Shown piece after piece: positions 1-7,232 of a DNA stretch of 64,000 nt. The notes under the pieces were generated by a model that was not told the origin of the DNA, searched no databases, and was given only the letters and a program-made list of their open reading frames with translations. The position numbers and the translations under genes were made by a program. Every line of letters begins with the position of its first letter. The first letter of the stretch is position 1. This DNA is from Holophagaceae bacterium (lineage in GTDB: Bacteria > Acidobacteriota > Holophagae > Holophagales > Holophagaceae), in NCBI GenBank assembly GCA_025353305.1, contig JANXQX010000013.1, positions 1 to 64,000 on the forward strand, given 5' to 3'.

Positions 1-142
1 TGGTTGGGGAGGAAGGATTCGCTTCGCTCCCCGGCACTGGCTGCGCATGAGAATCCGCCTTTGGCGGACCGGCTGCGGTCGCTCTCGCGCCCTTCGCCTT
101 TCCCTACCTGCGCGCCATTGCCGTGCGAATCCTTCCTCCCAA
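1..142 (-). repeat. tRNA-Gln 3'-end-derived repeat downstream of the tRNA gene
   Basis: Bases 1-21 are identical to the 3' terminal 21 bases of the tRNA-Gln gene (171-191), CCA end included, in the same orientation and exactly 170 bp away. An inverted, one-base-shorter copy lies at 125-142. The DNA between them does not resemble the rest of a tRNA, so this is not a second intact tRNA. The layout resembles the repeats carrying a tRNA-Tyr 3' end in the E. coli tyrT transcript (rtT), as recalled from the literature. The repeat may continue beyond the window edge. Confidence 0.6.
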
Positions 143-164
143 TTGGAAGGCCCCTTTCGGGGCC
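143..164 (-). terminator. hairpin downstream of tRNA-Gln
   Basis: Read on the minus strand, GGCCCC-GAAA-GGGGCC forms a perfect 6-bp GC stem with a stable tetraloop, beginning just past the tRNA 3' end. It is followed by TTCCAATT, a poor U tract. A terminator or processing hairpin is the likely role; termination efficiency is uncertain because of the weak U run. Confidence 0.5.
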
Positions 165-170
165 GCCATT

Positions 171-245
171 TGGTTGGGGAGGAAGGATTCGAACCCTCGA
201 TACGCAGGATCAAAACCTGCTGCCTTACCACTTGGCTACTCCCCA
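171..245 (-). tRNA. tRNA-Gln (anticodon TTG)
   Basis: The minus strand folds into a complete cloverleaf. The 7-bp acceptor (TGGGGAG with CTCCCCA), discriminator A and an encoded CCA end are present. The anticodon stem GCAGG/CCTGC holds the loop TTTTGAT, which places TTG at positions 34-36 and so decodes CAA. The T loop TTCGAAT is canonical. A promoter lies immediately upstream at 257-284, and a duplicated 3' end lies 170 bp downstream. Confidence 0.95.
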
Positions 246-256
246 GGGGAAGGGAA

Positions 257-284
257 AGTGTAACGCAGGCGCAGTTCTTGGCAA
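257..284 (-). promoter_or_regulatory. sigma-70-type promoter of tRNA-Gln
   Basis: On the minus strand TTGCCA (279-284) and TACACT (257-262) are separated by 16 bp. Transcription would begin near 250, about five bases before the mature tRNA 5' end at 245. The same -35/-10 pairing style, with TACACT and a 16-bp spacer, recurs upstream of rpoD, which supports both calls. Confidence 0.65.
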
Positions 285-328
285 AGCGTGGAGTGGGAAG
301 GAGGGGCAGTCCATTACGATGAAGTTGT

Positions 329-937
329 ATGCGACGCCTGACGGCTCCGGCCATTTTTAAAATCCGCGAGAAGGCTTCGGTCTTCCTGACGGAGCTGCAT
401 CCGGCTGCTGATGCGGAGGCACGGAACGCTGTGTCGGCAGGGCTCCGCAAGCGTGATTTCAATGCGACGCATCACTGCTCGGCCTGGCGGGAGGGCGTTC
501 CAGTGACGGCCTGTGGCGCCGATGATGACGGTGAACCCAGCGGCACGGCGGGCGCGCCGATGTTGCGCGTGCTGGAGGGAGAGGATCTGACTGACCTCAT
601 CGCGGTCTGCATCCGCTGGTTTGGCGGCACCAAGCTGGGCACCGGCGGGCTTGTGCGGGCCTACACGGAAAGCCTGCAGGGCGCCATTGCCGAGGCCGCG
701 GCCACTGGACGCATCGAAGAGGTGCGGGTCCTGCGCAGCGGCGAAATACGGGTCAGCCCCGAATTGGCCCACCTGCCCTTCTCGGTGCTGGGTGCTTTTC
801 CTGGAATCGAGATTACGGAGCAATCCTTTGCGAACGACGAGGCACTGGTCCGTTTCACCATGCCCACCGGTCGCGAAGCCGCTCTGGAGGCCGCCTGGCA
901 GGAACGCAGCCGCGGTGGGCGCATTCGCTGGGTGTGA
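329..937 (+). CDS. yigZ: YigZ/IMPACT family protein
   Basis: This 202-residue protein carries the hallmark of the N-terminal IMPACT/YigZ domain: DDGEPSGTAG at about 67-76 followed by RWFGGTKLGTGGLVRAY at about 97-113. The rest forms the smaller C-terminal YigZ domain (DUF1949-like, about 135-200). Members resemble translation-factor fragments; the yeast and mammalian relatives modulate GCN2 through GCN1, but the bacterial role is unsettled. Length is normal for the family. The ATG at 329 lacks a clear Shine-Dalgarno sequence, so a slightly different start is possible. It stands alone between tRNA-Gln and the Lia-like operon. Confidence 0.9.
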   Translation: MRRLTAPAIFKIREKASVFLTELHPAADAEARNAVSAGLRKRDFNATHHCSAWREGVPVTACGADDDGEPSGTAGAPMLRVLEGEDLTDLIAVCIRWFGGTKLGTGGLVRAYTESLQGAIAEAAATGRIEEVRVLRSGEIRVSPELAHLPFSVLGAFPGIEITEQSFANDEALVRFTMPTGREAALEAAWQERSRGGRIRWV

Positions 938-1117
938 GGAATGAGGGTCGAGGTATGAGGTGTGCGCCTCCGGCGCACTAGTTGATGTGGCCTTCGGCCG
1001 TCGTTTCACTGAACCCCACCCCTCAGCAACCCCACTCGCCGACTCCTCTCCGCCGTTCACCGATCCCCCATAGTCCGCCTCCATGGCGCTCCGTAGATTT
1101 GAAACAGGGAGGCGAAC
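938..1117 (+). other. intergenic region with heptad repeat and two hairpins
   Basis: Just past the yigZ stop, four 7-base units lie head to tail (GGAATGA, GGGTCGA, GGTATGA, GGTGTGC). A perfect hairpin follows at 962-978 (GTGCGCC-TCC-GGCGCAC), then a small GGCC-TTC-GGCC hairpin at 989-999. Neither is followed by a T run, so termination is only possible, not shown. The remaining 110 bases should hold the promoter of the downstream operon, but I see no convincing -35/-10 pair. Confidence 0.45.
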
Positions 1118-1258
1118 ATGTACGGAATGGCGAATCCTGAATTGGTGCCTTTGAGCAGCGTCTGGATGCCGATCACGGTGTTGCTTCTGCTTGTCGCGGG
1201 CCTTCTGCTGGCCTTGAAAATGACCGCCCCATCAGACTCCAAAGGAGACAGATCATGA
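1118..1258 (+). CDS. 46-aa single-pass membrane protein leading the Lia-like operon
   Basis: This short gene encodes 46 residues with one hydrophobic helix at about 19-36 (core VLLLLVAGLLLALK), a short polar N-terminus and a charged tail ending KGDRS. A good ribosome binding site, AGGGAGG, sits five bases before the ATG at 1118. Its TGA overlaps the ATG of the next gene as ATGA, indicating translational coupling and supporting real expression. I do not recognise a named family. Its position suggests it works with, or tunes, the LiaF-like sensors and kinase downstream. It would be missed by pipelines that drop short frames. Confidence 0.75.
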   Translation: MYGMANPELVPLSSVWMPITVLLLLVAGLLLALKMTAPSDSKGDRS

Positions 1259-1641
1259 GCCAGAGCGGAACCACGCGCTTCTCCTTCAGGCTCATCCTGG
1301 GCCTTGCCGCCATCCTGCTAGGCACGGCACTCCTACTGGAAAACTTGAACATGCTGCCTTCGGACCAGGTGTTTCGATGGTGGCCGCTGCTCCTGCTGGC
1401 GCTGGCAGCCGGCAGATTTCTGGATCGGGGATTCATCTGGGGTACCGGCGGACATGTCCTGCTATGGATTGGAATAGTGGGCCTGTTGGGTGAAACCGGC
1501 CATGACGGGATCATTCATCGCTGGTGGCCAATGATCCTGGTGTACTTCGGCGCACTCCTGGCGCTTCGCACTTTCGTCCCACGGCCCCCTAAACCGGACA
1601 AATCTGAGATCCTCAATACATCCAAAGAGACACAGCCATGA
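1255..1641 (+). CDS. DUF5668 / LiaI-type small membrane protein
   Basis: The 128-residue product has three to four hydrophobic segments: about 8-29 (LILGLAAILLGTALLLENL), 38-52, 61-79 and 85-103. It contains the repeated phrase RWWPLLLLALA / RWWPMILVYFG typical of the LiaI-LiaF-like transmembrane module (DUF5668). This module forms the membrane part of LiaF-type envelope-stress sensors. Here it is a stand-alone protein followed immediately by a second copy fused to a LiaF C-terminal domain. Start and stop both overlap neighbours by ATGA, so it is the second gene of a coupled operon. It was probably produced by duplication of the membrane half of the next gene. Confidence 0.8.
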   Translation: MSQSGTTRFSFRLILGLAAILLGTALLLENLNMLPSDQVFRWWPLLLLALAAGRFLDRGFIWGTGGHVLLWIGIVGLLGETGHDGIIHRWWPMILVYFGALLALRTFVPRPPKPDKSEILNTSKETQP

Positions 1642-2396
1642 ACGATATGAACCAGACACCTCTCGATAGCCAGCCACCTGCACCGCCGTCAGCCCCCGCC
1701 CCTCGCGGCACCTTCACGCCAAAGCTGGTGTTCGGCATCGCGTTGATCCTGGCGGGCGTGGCGTTCACACTCGACAACCTGGGGCTGATGAGTTCCCATC
1801 TATTTTTCCGGCTCTGGCCGGTGGTGATCATCTTTTGGGGTTTTGCGAAGCTCTGGCAGGATGGCCTCCGCTACGGCGGCGGCGGCTTGTTTCTGGTGGC
1901 CATCGGCACCTTCTTCCTGCTGGTGATGCTGGGCCACGGCAACCTGGCGGAAGCCATCGCACCCATGGGCCTGGTGGCCTTTGGCTTCTGGATGGTGACG
2001 CGCTCCCTGAACAAGAGCAGGCCGGGATCCGCCCAGGGAAGATCCAACACGGAACACTACGTCCAAGGCACCGCGATCTTTTGCGGAGCCAAACGCCGTG
2101 TGGTCTCGCAAGCCTTCGAGGGCGGTGAATTCACGGCCATCTTCGGCGGCTTCGATGCTGACCTGCGAGGCGCAACGCCAGCCGGGAACCAGGTCAAGAT
2201 GGACGTGTTCACGCTCTTCGGCGGCGGTGAGATCAAGATCCCCGAGAATTGGGTCGTGATAAACCATGCCACGGTCCTTTTCGGCGGCATCGACGACAAG
2301 ACCCAGGAGTTCTATGCGCACATGCCGGATGCATCCTTGCCCAGGCTGGTGCTCACAGGAGTGATCCTGTTCGGCGGCCTGGAAATCCGGCACTGA
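1638..2396 (+). CDS. LiaF-like envelope-stress membrane protein
   Basis: 252 residues: a Pro-rich cytosolic start (1-28), four hydrophobic segments (about 31-50, 55-72, 78-96, 100-118) in DUF5668 style, then a soluble beta-rich domain (about 142-252). In this domain the pattern FGGxxxDLRGA / LFGGGEIKIP / VLFGGIDD / ILFGGLEIRH repeats, as in the C-terminal domain of LiaF and related cell-wall-antibiotic response proteins. In Firmicutes LiaF inhibits the kinase LiaS; a similar brake on the kinase encoded next is a reasonable inference. The ATG overlaps the preceding stop. Confidence 0.82.
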   Translation: MNDMNQTPLDSQPPAPPSAPAPRGTFTPKLVFGIALILAGVAFTLDNLGLMSSHLFFRLWPVVIIFWGFAKLWQDGLRYGGGGLFLVAIGTFFLLVMLGHGNLAEAIAPMGLVAFGFWMVTRSLNKSRPGSAQGRSNTEHYVQGTAIFCGAKRRVVSQAFEGGEFTAIFGGFDADLRGATPAGNQVKMDVFTLFGGGEIKIPENWVVINHATVLFGGIDDKTQEFYAHMPDASLPRLVLTGVILFGGLEIRH

Positions 2397-2399
2397 AAC

Positions 2400-3458
2400 A
2401 TGCATCCAATTCTCAACAGCCGCGCCCGCCTTCTGGCCTACCTGATCCTTTGGGTGCCATTGGGCGGGCTGCTGGCCGGCCTGGCGGTGATGCAGGGCTG
2501 GACCCGCCTGGAGGCCTTGGCCCTCGCCGGCCCAATGGCTGTATTGGGGGCCGGGATCTACCTTTCGCCCTACTACATCTGCAAGGCCGTGAACCTCGAG
2601 AACCAGAGCCTCAGGAATCTCTTTGTGATCTGGGGACTCGCGGCCGTCGTTGATGCTGGATTCTGGAGCGGGACGGCCTGGGGCGTCGCCAAGTTCCTGG
2701 GTCGTTTTGATGCGCTCCATGCCCTGCCCCAACGGATCACGCCAGCCCTGCCTGTGTTCTGGTCCCTGGGCATCGTCCTGTATCTGGCCTCCGCCGCGTT
2801 CTATTACTTGCTTATCGCGCTGCAGCGCGCCCAGAAGGCTGAAGCAGAGCACCTGCAGTTGCGGATGCTGGCTCAGGAAGCTGAATTGAAAGCCCTGCGG
2901 GCGCAGCTGAACCCCCACTTCCTGTTCAACAGCCTGAACTCCATCAGCGCCCTTACCTCAGTGGACGCGAAAAGAGCCCGGGAAATGTGTCTGCTGTTGT
3001 CGGATTTCCTGAGGAAAAGCCTGGGCCTGGGTGAGCGGCGGCAGGTGGCGCTGCGCGAAGAACTGGATCTAGTGAGGGCCTACCTCTCCATCGAGCAGAT
3101 CCGTTTTGGTGAACGCTTGAAGGTGGCTTGGGACATCGCACCCGAAGCCGAAGGCGCTCTGGTGCCTACCCTGCTGCTGCAACCCCTGGTGGAAAACGCC
3201 ATCAAGCACGGCATCTCCGCATTGCCTGAAGGTGGAGAACTTCGACTTCAGGCAAGGGTACAGCAAGGAACCGTGACCTTCACCGTGGACAATCCGGCGA
3301 CTCAGGATGCTCCTTTGAAACCCGGTCTGGGAATGGGTCTGCGGCAGGTGCGCCAACGCCTTTGGGGGCGCTATCCTGATCGCTGCCGGTTCGAATCGGG
3401 CTATGAAGAAGGCCGCCATCGAGTTGTGCTGACCTTTCCCCTGGAGACGGAGCCATGA
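2400..3458 (+). CDS. LytS/YesM-type sensor histidine kinase
   Basis: 352 residues. Four transmembrane segments (about 10-29, 36-57, 71-92, 117-138) are followed by a short coiled coil (about 140-165, rich in A, E and Q). The His_kinase domain carries the phospho-acceptor motif HFLFNSLNSISAL at about 177-189. The ATPase part has the N box LVENAIKHG (about 263-271) and GMGLRQVRQRL (about 318-328). This architecture pairs with LytTR regulators, and its partner overlaps its stop codon. No extracellular sensor domain is visible, consistent with sensing through the membrane or via the LiaF-like partners. Confidence 0.92.
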   Translation: MHPILNSRARLLAYLILWVPLGGLLAGLAVMQGWTRLEALALAGPMAVLGAGIYLSPYYICKAVNLENQSLRNLFVIWGLAAVVDAGFWSGTAWGVAKFLGRFDALHALPQRITPALPVFWSLGIVLYLASAAFYYLLIALQRAQKAEAEHLQLRMLAQEAELKALRAQLNPHFLFNSLNSISALTSVDAKRAREMCLLLSDFLRKSLGLGERRQVALREELDLVRAYLSIEQIRFGERLKVAWDIAPEAEGALVPTLLLQPLVENAIKHGISALPEGGELRLQARVQQGTVTFTVDNPATQDAPLKPGLGMGLRQVRQRLWGRYPDRCRFESGYEEGRHRVVLTFPLETEP

Positions 3459-4234
3459 GCAAAGACACCTTCACCGCACTCATCGTGGACGACGAAGAAC
3501 TGGCGCGGGGCCTGGTCCGGGAGCATCTGCAGGCCCATCCGGAAATAAGGATCCTGGCTGAATGCGCGAATGGCTTTGAGGCCGTGAAGGCCGCCTCGGA
3601 ACAGAAGCCCGATCTGCTTTTTCTGGATATCCAGATGCCGAAACTGGATGGCTTCGAAGTGCTCGAATTGATTTCAGGCACTGGGCCCGGCCCAGGTGGA
3701 GAATGGCAGCCCGCCACGGTCTTCATCACGGCCTTCGATCAACACGCGATCAAGGCCTTCGAAGCCCACGCCGTTGACTACCTGCTGAAACCCTTCAGCG
3801 AGGCCCGCTTTGAAGAAGCCCTCACAAAGGCCAAGGCGAAATGCATCGCCGGACAGTTCACTGTTTCCCGCCCTTCTGAACTTGCCGCCGCCGCCCGCGG
3901 CTCCTGGCCTCTGGAGCGTCTGGTGGTTCGGGATGGCTCGAAAGTCACTTTCATCTCATTGGACAAACTGGATTACGTGCAGGCCCAGGATGACTATGTG
4001 GAACTGAAAACCGAGGGCCGCAGCTACCTGAAGCAGCAGACTCTTTCGAGTCTTGAAAATCAGCTGGACCCCAAGCGCTTCCTGCGTATCCACCGCTCCT
4101 TCATCCTGCCACTGGATCGCTTGGCCCGCCTGGAGCAAGGCCTGACGGACAGCTGGACCGCCATCCTGCGGGACGGGACGAAATTGCCCGTGAGCAGAAG
4201 CGGTTACGCGAAGCTCAAGGAATTGATCGGGTAA
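3455..4234 (+). CDS. LytTR-family response regulator
   Basis: 259 residues. The receiver domain (about 5-128) has the acidic pair DDEE at 12-15, the phospho-acceptor Asp in LFLDIQMPKLDGFEV (about 61-66) and the conserved Lys in DYLLKPFSE. The C-terminal LytTR DNA-binding domain (about 155-257) shows RLVVRDGSKV, DYVQAQDDYVEL and FLRIHRSFI. Such regulators bind direct repeats upstream of envelope genes. The gene overlaps the kinase by ATGA, and its last 20-24 bases overlap the 3' end of the convergent birA. Confidence 0.93.
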   Translation: MSKDTFTALIVDDEELARGLVREHLQAHPEIRILAECANGFEAVKAASEQKPDLLFLDIQMPKLDGFEVLELISGTGPGPGGEWQPATVFITAFDQHAIKAFEAHAVDYLLKPFSEARFEEALTKAKAKCIAGQFTVSRPSELAAAARGSWPLERLVVRDGSKVTFISLDKLDYVQAQDDYVELKTEGRSYLKQQTLSSLENQLDPKRFLRIHRSFILPLDRLARLEQGLTDSWTAILRDGTKLPVSRSGYAKLKELIG

Positions 4235-4910
4235 GCCTGGTAATCTCCCCGGTGCTCAAGCGTTCGATGCCCGATGCAGTGGTGACTTTCAAGCGCCCGT
4301 CCTCTTCCCAACCCATCACGACACCCTGCCCTTGTTCCCACTGGATGGGCGTGCCACTCGTCGGCCATTGAAAGGCTGGGCTGAATTCAACATTTAGATC
4401 CTGCCAAGCTTCGAGGATCGCACGTGCCAAGGCGCGCGGTTCCGGAACGATGGCGTTCAACTCTGCCAGGCTCGCGGCTGGGATGGCGCGGCCCTCCAAT
4501 CGCGGCGCGCTTTGAAGATTCACGCCAAGACCCAGGATCAGTCGCTCTCCGGCTTTCTCGCCGATGATGCCGCCGAGTTTCACGAGCTGACCATCTTTGC
4601 GCGCAACAAGATCATTGGGCCATTTGAGACCCAGCTCCACACCACAGTCCCTCAGGCACTCAGTCACCCTCGCCATGGCCCGTTGAAGCACGATGCCCGG
4701 CGCCAGGTCGGGTTGCGGCAGGGCCACGGACATCCACAAGCCCGCTCCCGGTTCGCTGATCCAAGTGCTGCCTTGGCGGCCGCGTCCCTCGGTCTGCGCA
4801 TCTGCCACCACGGCGCAAAAGCCCAATTCAGGATGACGCCGAAGGAATGCTTGGGTCGAATCCAGCTCAGCGAAATGAATGAGCGCAAGCGGTTGAACAG
4901 GGAACGCCAT
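4215..4910 (-). CDS. birA: biotin--[acetyl-CoA-carboxylase] ligase, catalytic form without HTH
   Basis: 231 residues. It adenylates biotin and transfers it to the carrier-protein lysine of acetyl-CoA carboxylase. The BirA/LplA fold is marked by EGRGRQGSTW (ATP/biotin loop, about 41-50), LKWPNDLVA (about 99-107) and KLGGIIGEK (about 112-120). The N-terminal winged helix of E. coli BirA is absent, so it should not act as a biotin repressor. I chose the ATG at 4910, which overlaps the coaX stop as TGATG; a GTG one codon upstream is also possible. It is co-transcribed with coaX and converges on the LytTR gene. Confidence 0.92.
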   Translation of the reverse strand: MAFPVQPLALIHFAELDSTQAFLRRHPELGFCAVVADAQTEGRGRQGSTWISEPGAGLWMSVALPQPDLAPGIVLQRAMARVTECLRDCGVELGLKWPNDLVARKDGQLVKLGGIIGEKAGERLILGLGVNLQSAPRLEGRAIPAASLAELNAIVPEPRALARAILEAWQDLNVEFSPAFQWPTSGTPIQWEQGQGVVMGWEEDGRLKVTTASGIERLSTGEITRLTRSIP

Positions 4911-5725
4911 CACGGGTGGGATTTGGTGGCACGGCGGATCAACTGTTCGTTCCGCTGCCAGATCAGACGCAAGCCCTCCAAGGTCAGGTCCGGCTCCACG
5001 TGGTCAATGTGTTTGCTAGAGTCCGCGATGACTTTCGCGAGACCGCCCGTCGCCAACACGGTCGCGCCAGGATATTCCACCAGCAACCGCTCCAGGATGC
5101 CGTCCACCAGGCCGACGTAGCCATAGAAAATGCCCGACTGCATGGCCTGCACGGTGTTGCGCCCCACCAGCCGCTCGGGCTCGGTGATCTCGATGCGCGG
5201 CAACCGCGAGGCTCTCTGGAAAAGGGCTTCAGCGCTGATCTTCAGGCCCGGCGCGATGAGGCCGCCCAGGTATTCCTTCCGGTCATTCACCACGTCGAAA
5301 GTCGTTGCCGTGCCGAAATCCACTGTGATGAGCGGCGCACCGTATTTCTCGATGCCCGCCACCGCGTTCACCAGACGGTCGGCGCCCAGCTCGGCGGGAT
5401 TCTCGATCAGGACCTTCAGGCCGGTCTTCACGCCAGGCTCGATCCACAGCGGTTCCACGTCGAAGTAGGTGCGGGCCCAGCTCTGCAGGACCGGGTGCAG
5501 GGGCGGCACCACCGAGGAAACAACTAGGTGCTTGATCTGGGAAGGCTCCAGGTCCTGGTGCCGGAACAGTGCGAGCGTGGAGAGTCCATATTCGTCGGCA
5601 GTGCGCTCCCGGGATGTGGCCAGCCGCCAGGAACACATGAGCGGCGCTTTCGCTCCCTTCGAAAGATCGAAGACCCCCAGCACGATGTTGGTGTTGCCGA
5701 CGTCGACGGCGAGTAGCAGGCTCAT
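4910..5725 (-). CDS. coaX: type III pantothenate kinase
   Basis: 271 residues. It phosphorylates pantothenate in the first step of CoA synthesis. Motifs of the ASKHA-fold type III enzyme are present: DVGNTN at 7-12 (phosphate 1), the pantothenate motif GADRLVNAVAG (about 114-124) and VDFGTATTFDVV (about 134-145, phosphate 2). Length matches the family (about 255-270). It lies immediately upstream of birA with a one-base stop/start overlap, a common coupling of two cofactor genes. The start ATG is well placed and begins directly at the first beta strand. Confidence 0.95.
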   Translation of the reverse strand: MSLLLAVDVGNTNIVLGVFDLSKGAKAPLMCSWRLATSRERTADEYGLSTLALFRHQDLEPSQIKHLVVSSVVPPLHPVLQSWARTYFDVEPLWIEPGVKTGLKVLIENPAELGADRLVNAVAGIEKYGAPLITVDFGTATTFDVVNDRKEYLGGLIAPGLKISAEALFQRASRLPRIEITEPERLVGRNTVQAMQSGIFYGYVGLVDGILERLLVEYPGATVLATGGLAKVIADSSKHIDHVEPDLTLEGLRLIWQRNEQLIRRATKSHP

Positions 5726-5776
5726 GGGAATAGTGTGCCAGCGAAGGACCCTGGGCTAGAACCCAAGGCTTGCAGG

Positions 5777-6568
5777 TCAAAGCCAGAATTCCCCTTGCAT
5801 CACTTTCACCGCATGACCCCCAATGTGTACCCGCTCATCTTTGAGCTCGCACCAAAGTTCCCCTCCCCTTCTCGAAACCTGCAGGGCCCGCATGCTCATC
5901 TTGCCCAGGCGCTCTGCCCAGAATGGGATCAGGGTGCAGTGGGCCGAACCCGTAACGGGATCTTCGGGCACGCCCACCTCCACCGAAGGAGCGAAAAAGC
6001 GTGATACGAAATCCACTCCTGGAGTGGTGGCCTTGGCGGTGACGATGATCCCCAGCGTCTTCAATTCCCCAAGAGCCGCCATGTCGGGTTTCAGTGCCCT
6101 AATCTCCGCTTCGCTTTCAAAGACCGCCAGCATGTCCCGCGATAGCCCATACTCACTGGGCTTCGCGCGTAAGGCCTCCGCCAAGCCATCGATGTGATCC
6201 ACCATTTTTGGCGGCCTGGAGGGGAAGTCGAGAACCAGCCGGCCTTGATCCTTGAACACTTCGAGGCGGCCACTGCGCGAATGGAAAACCACTTCACCCA
6301 AGGCAGGATTCACTTCCGTGAATAGAACAAAAGCCGAGGCCAGCGTGGCGTGGCCGCAAAGATCGATTTCGCATTCCGGTGTGAACCATCGAATGCGCCA
6401 GCCACCCGGTTCTTCCACCAGGAAGGCGGTTTCGGCCAGGTTGTTTTCGCGGGCGATGGATTGCATGACATCGTCGGGGAGCCAAAATTCCAGGGGCATC
6501 ACGGCGGCGGGATTGCCCGCGAAGGGCCGATCCGCGAAAGCATCGATTTGATAGATGGGAAGGCGCAT
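5777..6568 (-). CDS. PhzF-family isomerase/epimerase-like protein
   Basis: 263 residues with the two-lobed diaminopimelate-epimerase-like fold of PhzF proteins. The start MRLPIYQIDAFADRPFAGNPAAV is typical. The catalytic Glu lies in NLAETAFL (about 44-51), followed by RWFTPECEIDLCGHAT (about 61-76) and, near the end, GVPEDPVTGSAHC (about 199-211). In Pseudomonas PhzF isomerises a phenazine precursor, but most family members act on unknown substrates and no phenazine genes are nearby. GAGG lies five bases before the ATG. It sits about 50 bp upstream of coaX on the same strand and may read into it. Confidence 0.88.
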   Translation of the reverse strand: MRLPIYQIDAFADRPFAGNPAAVMPLEFWLPDDVMQSIARENNLAETAFLVEEPGGWRIRWFTPECEIDLCGHATLASAFVLFTEVNPALGEVVFHSRSGRLEVFKDQGRLVLDFPSRPPKMVDHIDGLAEALRAKPSEYGLSRDMLAVFESEAEIRALKPDMAALGELKTLGIIVTAKATTPGVDFVSRFFAPSVEVGVPEDPVTGSAHCTLIPFWAERLGKMSMRALQVSRRGGELWCELKDERVHIGGHAVKVMQGEFWL

Positions 6569-6632
6569 GGGAACCTCGTTTTCAGGGATCAGCTAGTGTA
6601 TTTTGCCATACGGACTTCAACGGGGGTTGTCG

Positions 6633-7226
6633 ATGAATAAAGGCAGGCTGGAAGCTTTCAGTGACGGCGTGATCGCCATCATCATCACCATCATGGTCCT
6701 GGAACTGAAGGTACCCGCCGGGGCGCATCCCGGCGCATTGCGCCCCCTATTGCCCGCATTCTTGAGCTATGTACTCAGCTTCATCTACCTGGGCATCTAC
6801 TGGAACAACCACCATCACCTCTGGCAGGCGGTCCAAAAGGTCAATGGAAAGATCCTCTGGGCCAACATGCACCTGTTGTTCTGGCTGTCGCTCATACCCT
6901 CCGTCACCTCTTGGATGGGGGAGAACCATTTCGCTCCCTGGCCCGTGGCGCTATATGGGGTGGTGCTGTTCTTCGCCGGTCTTGCCTACTTCATCTTGAG
7001 CCGGGTCCTCATCGCCCACCATGGAACGGATTCGTTCCTTGCCCACGCCATCGGCCGGGATTTCAAGGGCAAGGTCTCGGTGGCAACCTATGCCACGGCT
7101 ATTCCCCTGGCGTTCCTGGCACCAAGGATTTCCTGCGCGCTTTACGCCGTCGTCGCAGTCATGTGGTTCATCCCAGATCGACGGATCGAGAAGCAGCAGC
7201 ACCGAGTGAACCCGACCGGGGGGTAA
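6633..7226 (+). CDS. TMEM175-family (DUF1211) potassium-channel-like protein
   Basis: 197 residues from the ATG at 6633. The first segment FSDGVIAIIITIMVLELKVP (about 8-27) carries the FSD signature of the TMEM175/DUF1211 family, whose bacterial members form leak-like potassium channels. Further hydrophobic segments lie at about 40-62, 73-92, 104-126 and 145-180. Bacterial members have one six-helix repeat, and this length fits. An in-frame start ten codons upstream would add no family-like sequence, so I prefer the internal ATG. The gene converges on the ABC-F gene with a six-base gap. Confidence 0.85.
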   Translation: MNKGRLEAFSDGVIAIIITIMVLELKVPAGAHPGALRPLLPAFLSYVLSFIYLGIYWNNHHHLWQAVQKVNGKILWANMHLLFWLSLIPSVTSWMGENHFAPWPVALYGVVLFFAGLAYFILSRVLIAHHGTDSFLAHAIGRDFKGKVSVATYATAIPLAFLAPRISCALYAVVAVMWFIPDRRIEKQQHRVNPTGG

Positions 7227-7232
7227 GCCGAT

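Noticed and set aside
1..21. Second tRNA-Gln gene
   Set aside because: Only the 3' terminal 21 bases match; no D arm, anticodon arm or acceptor 5' strand follows.
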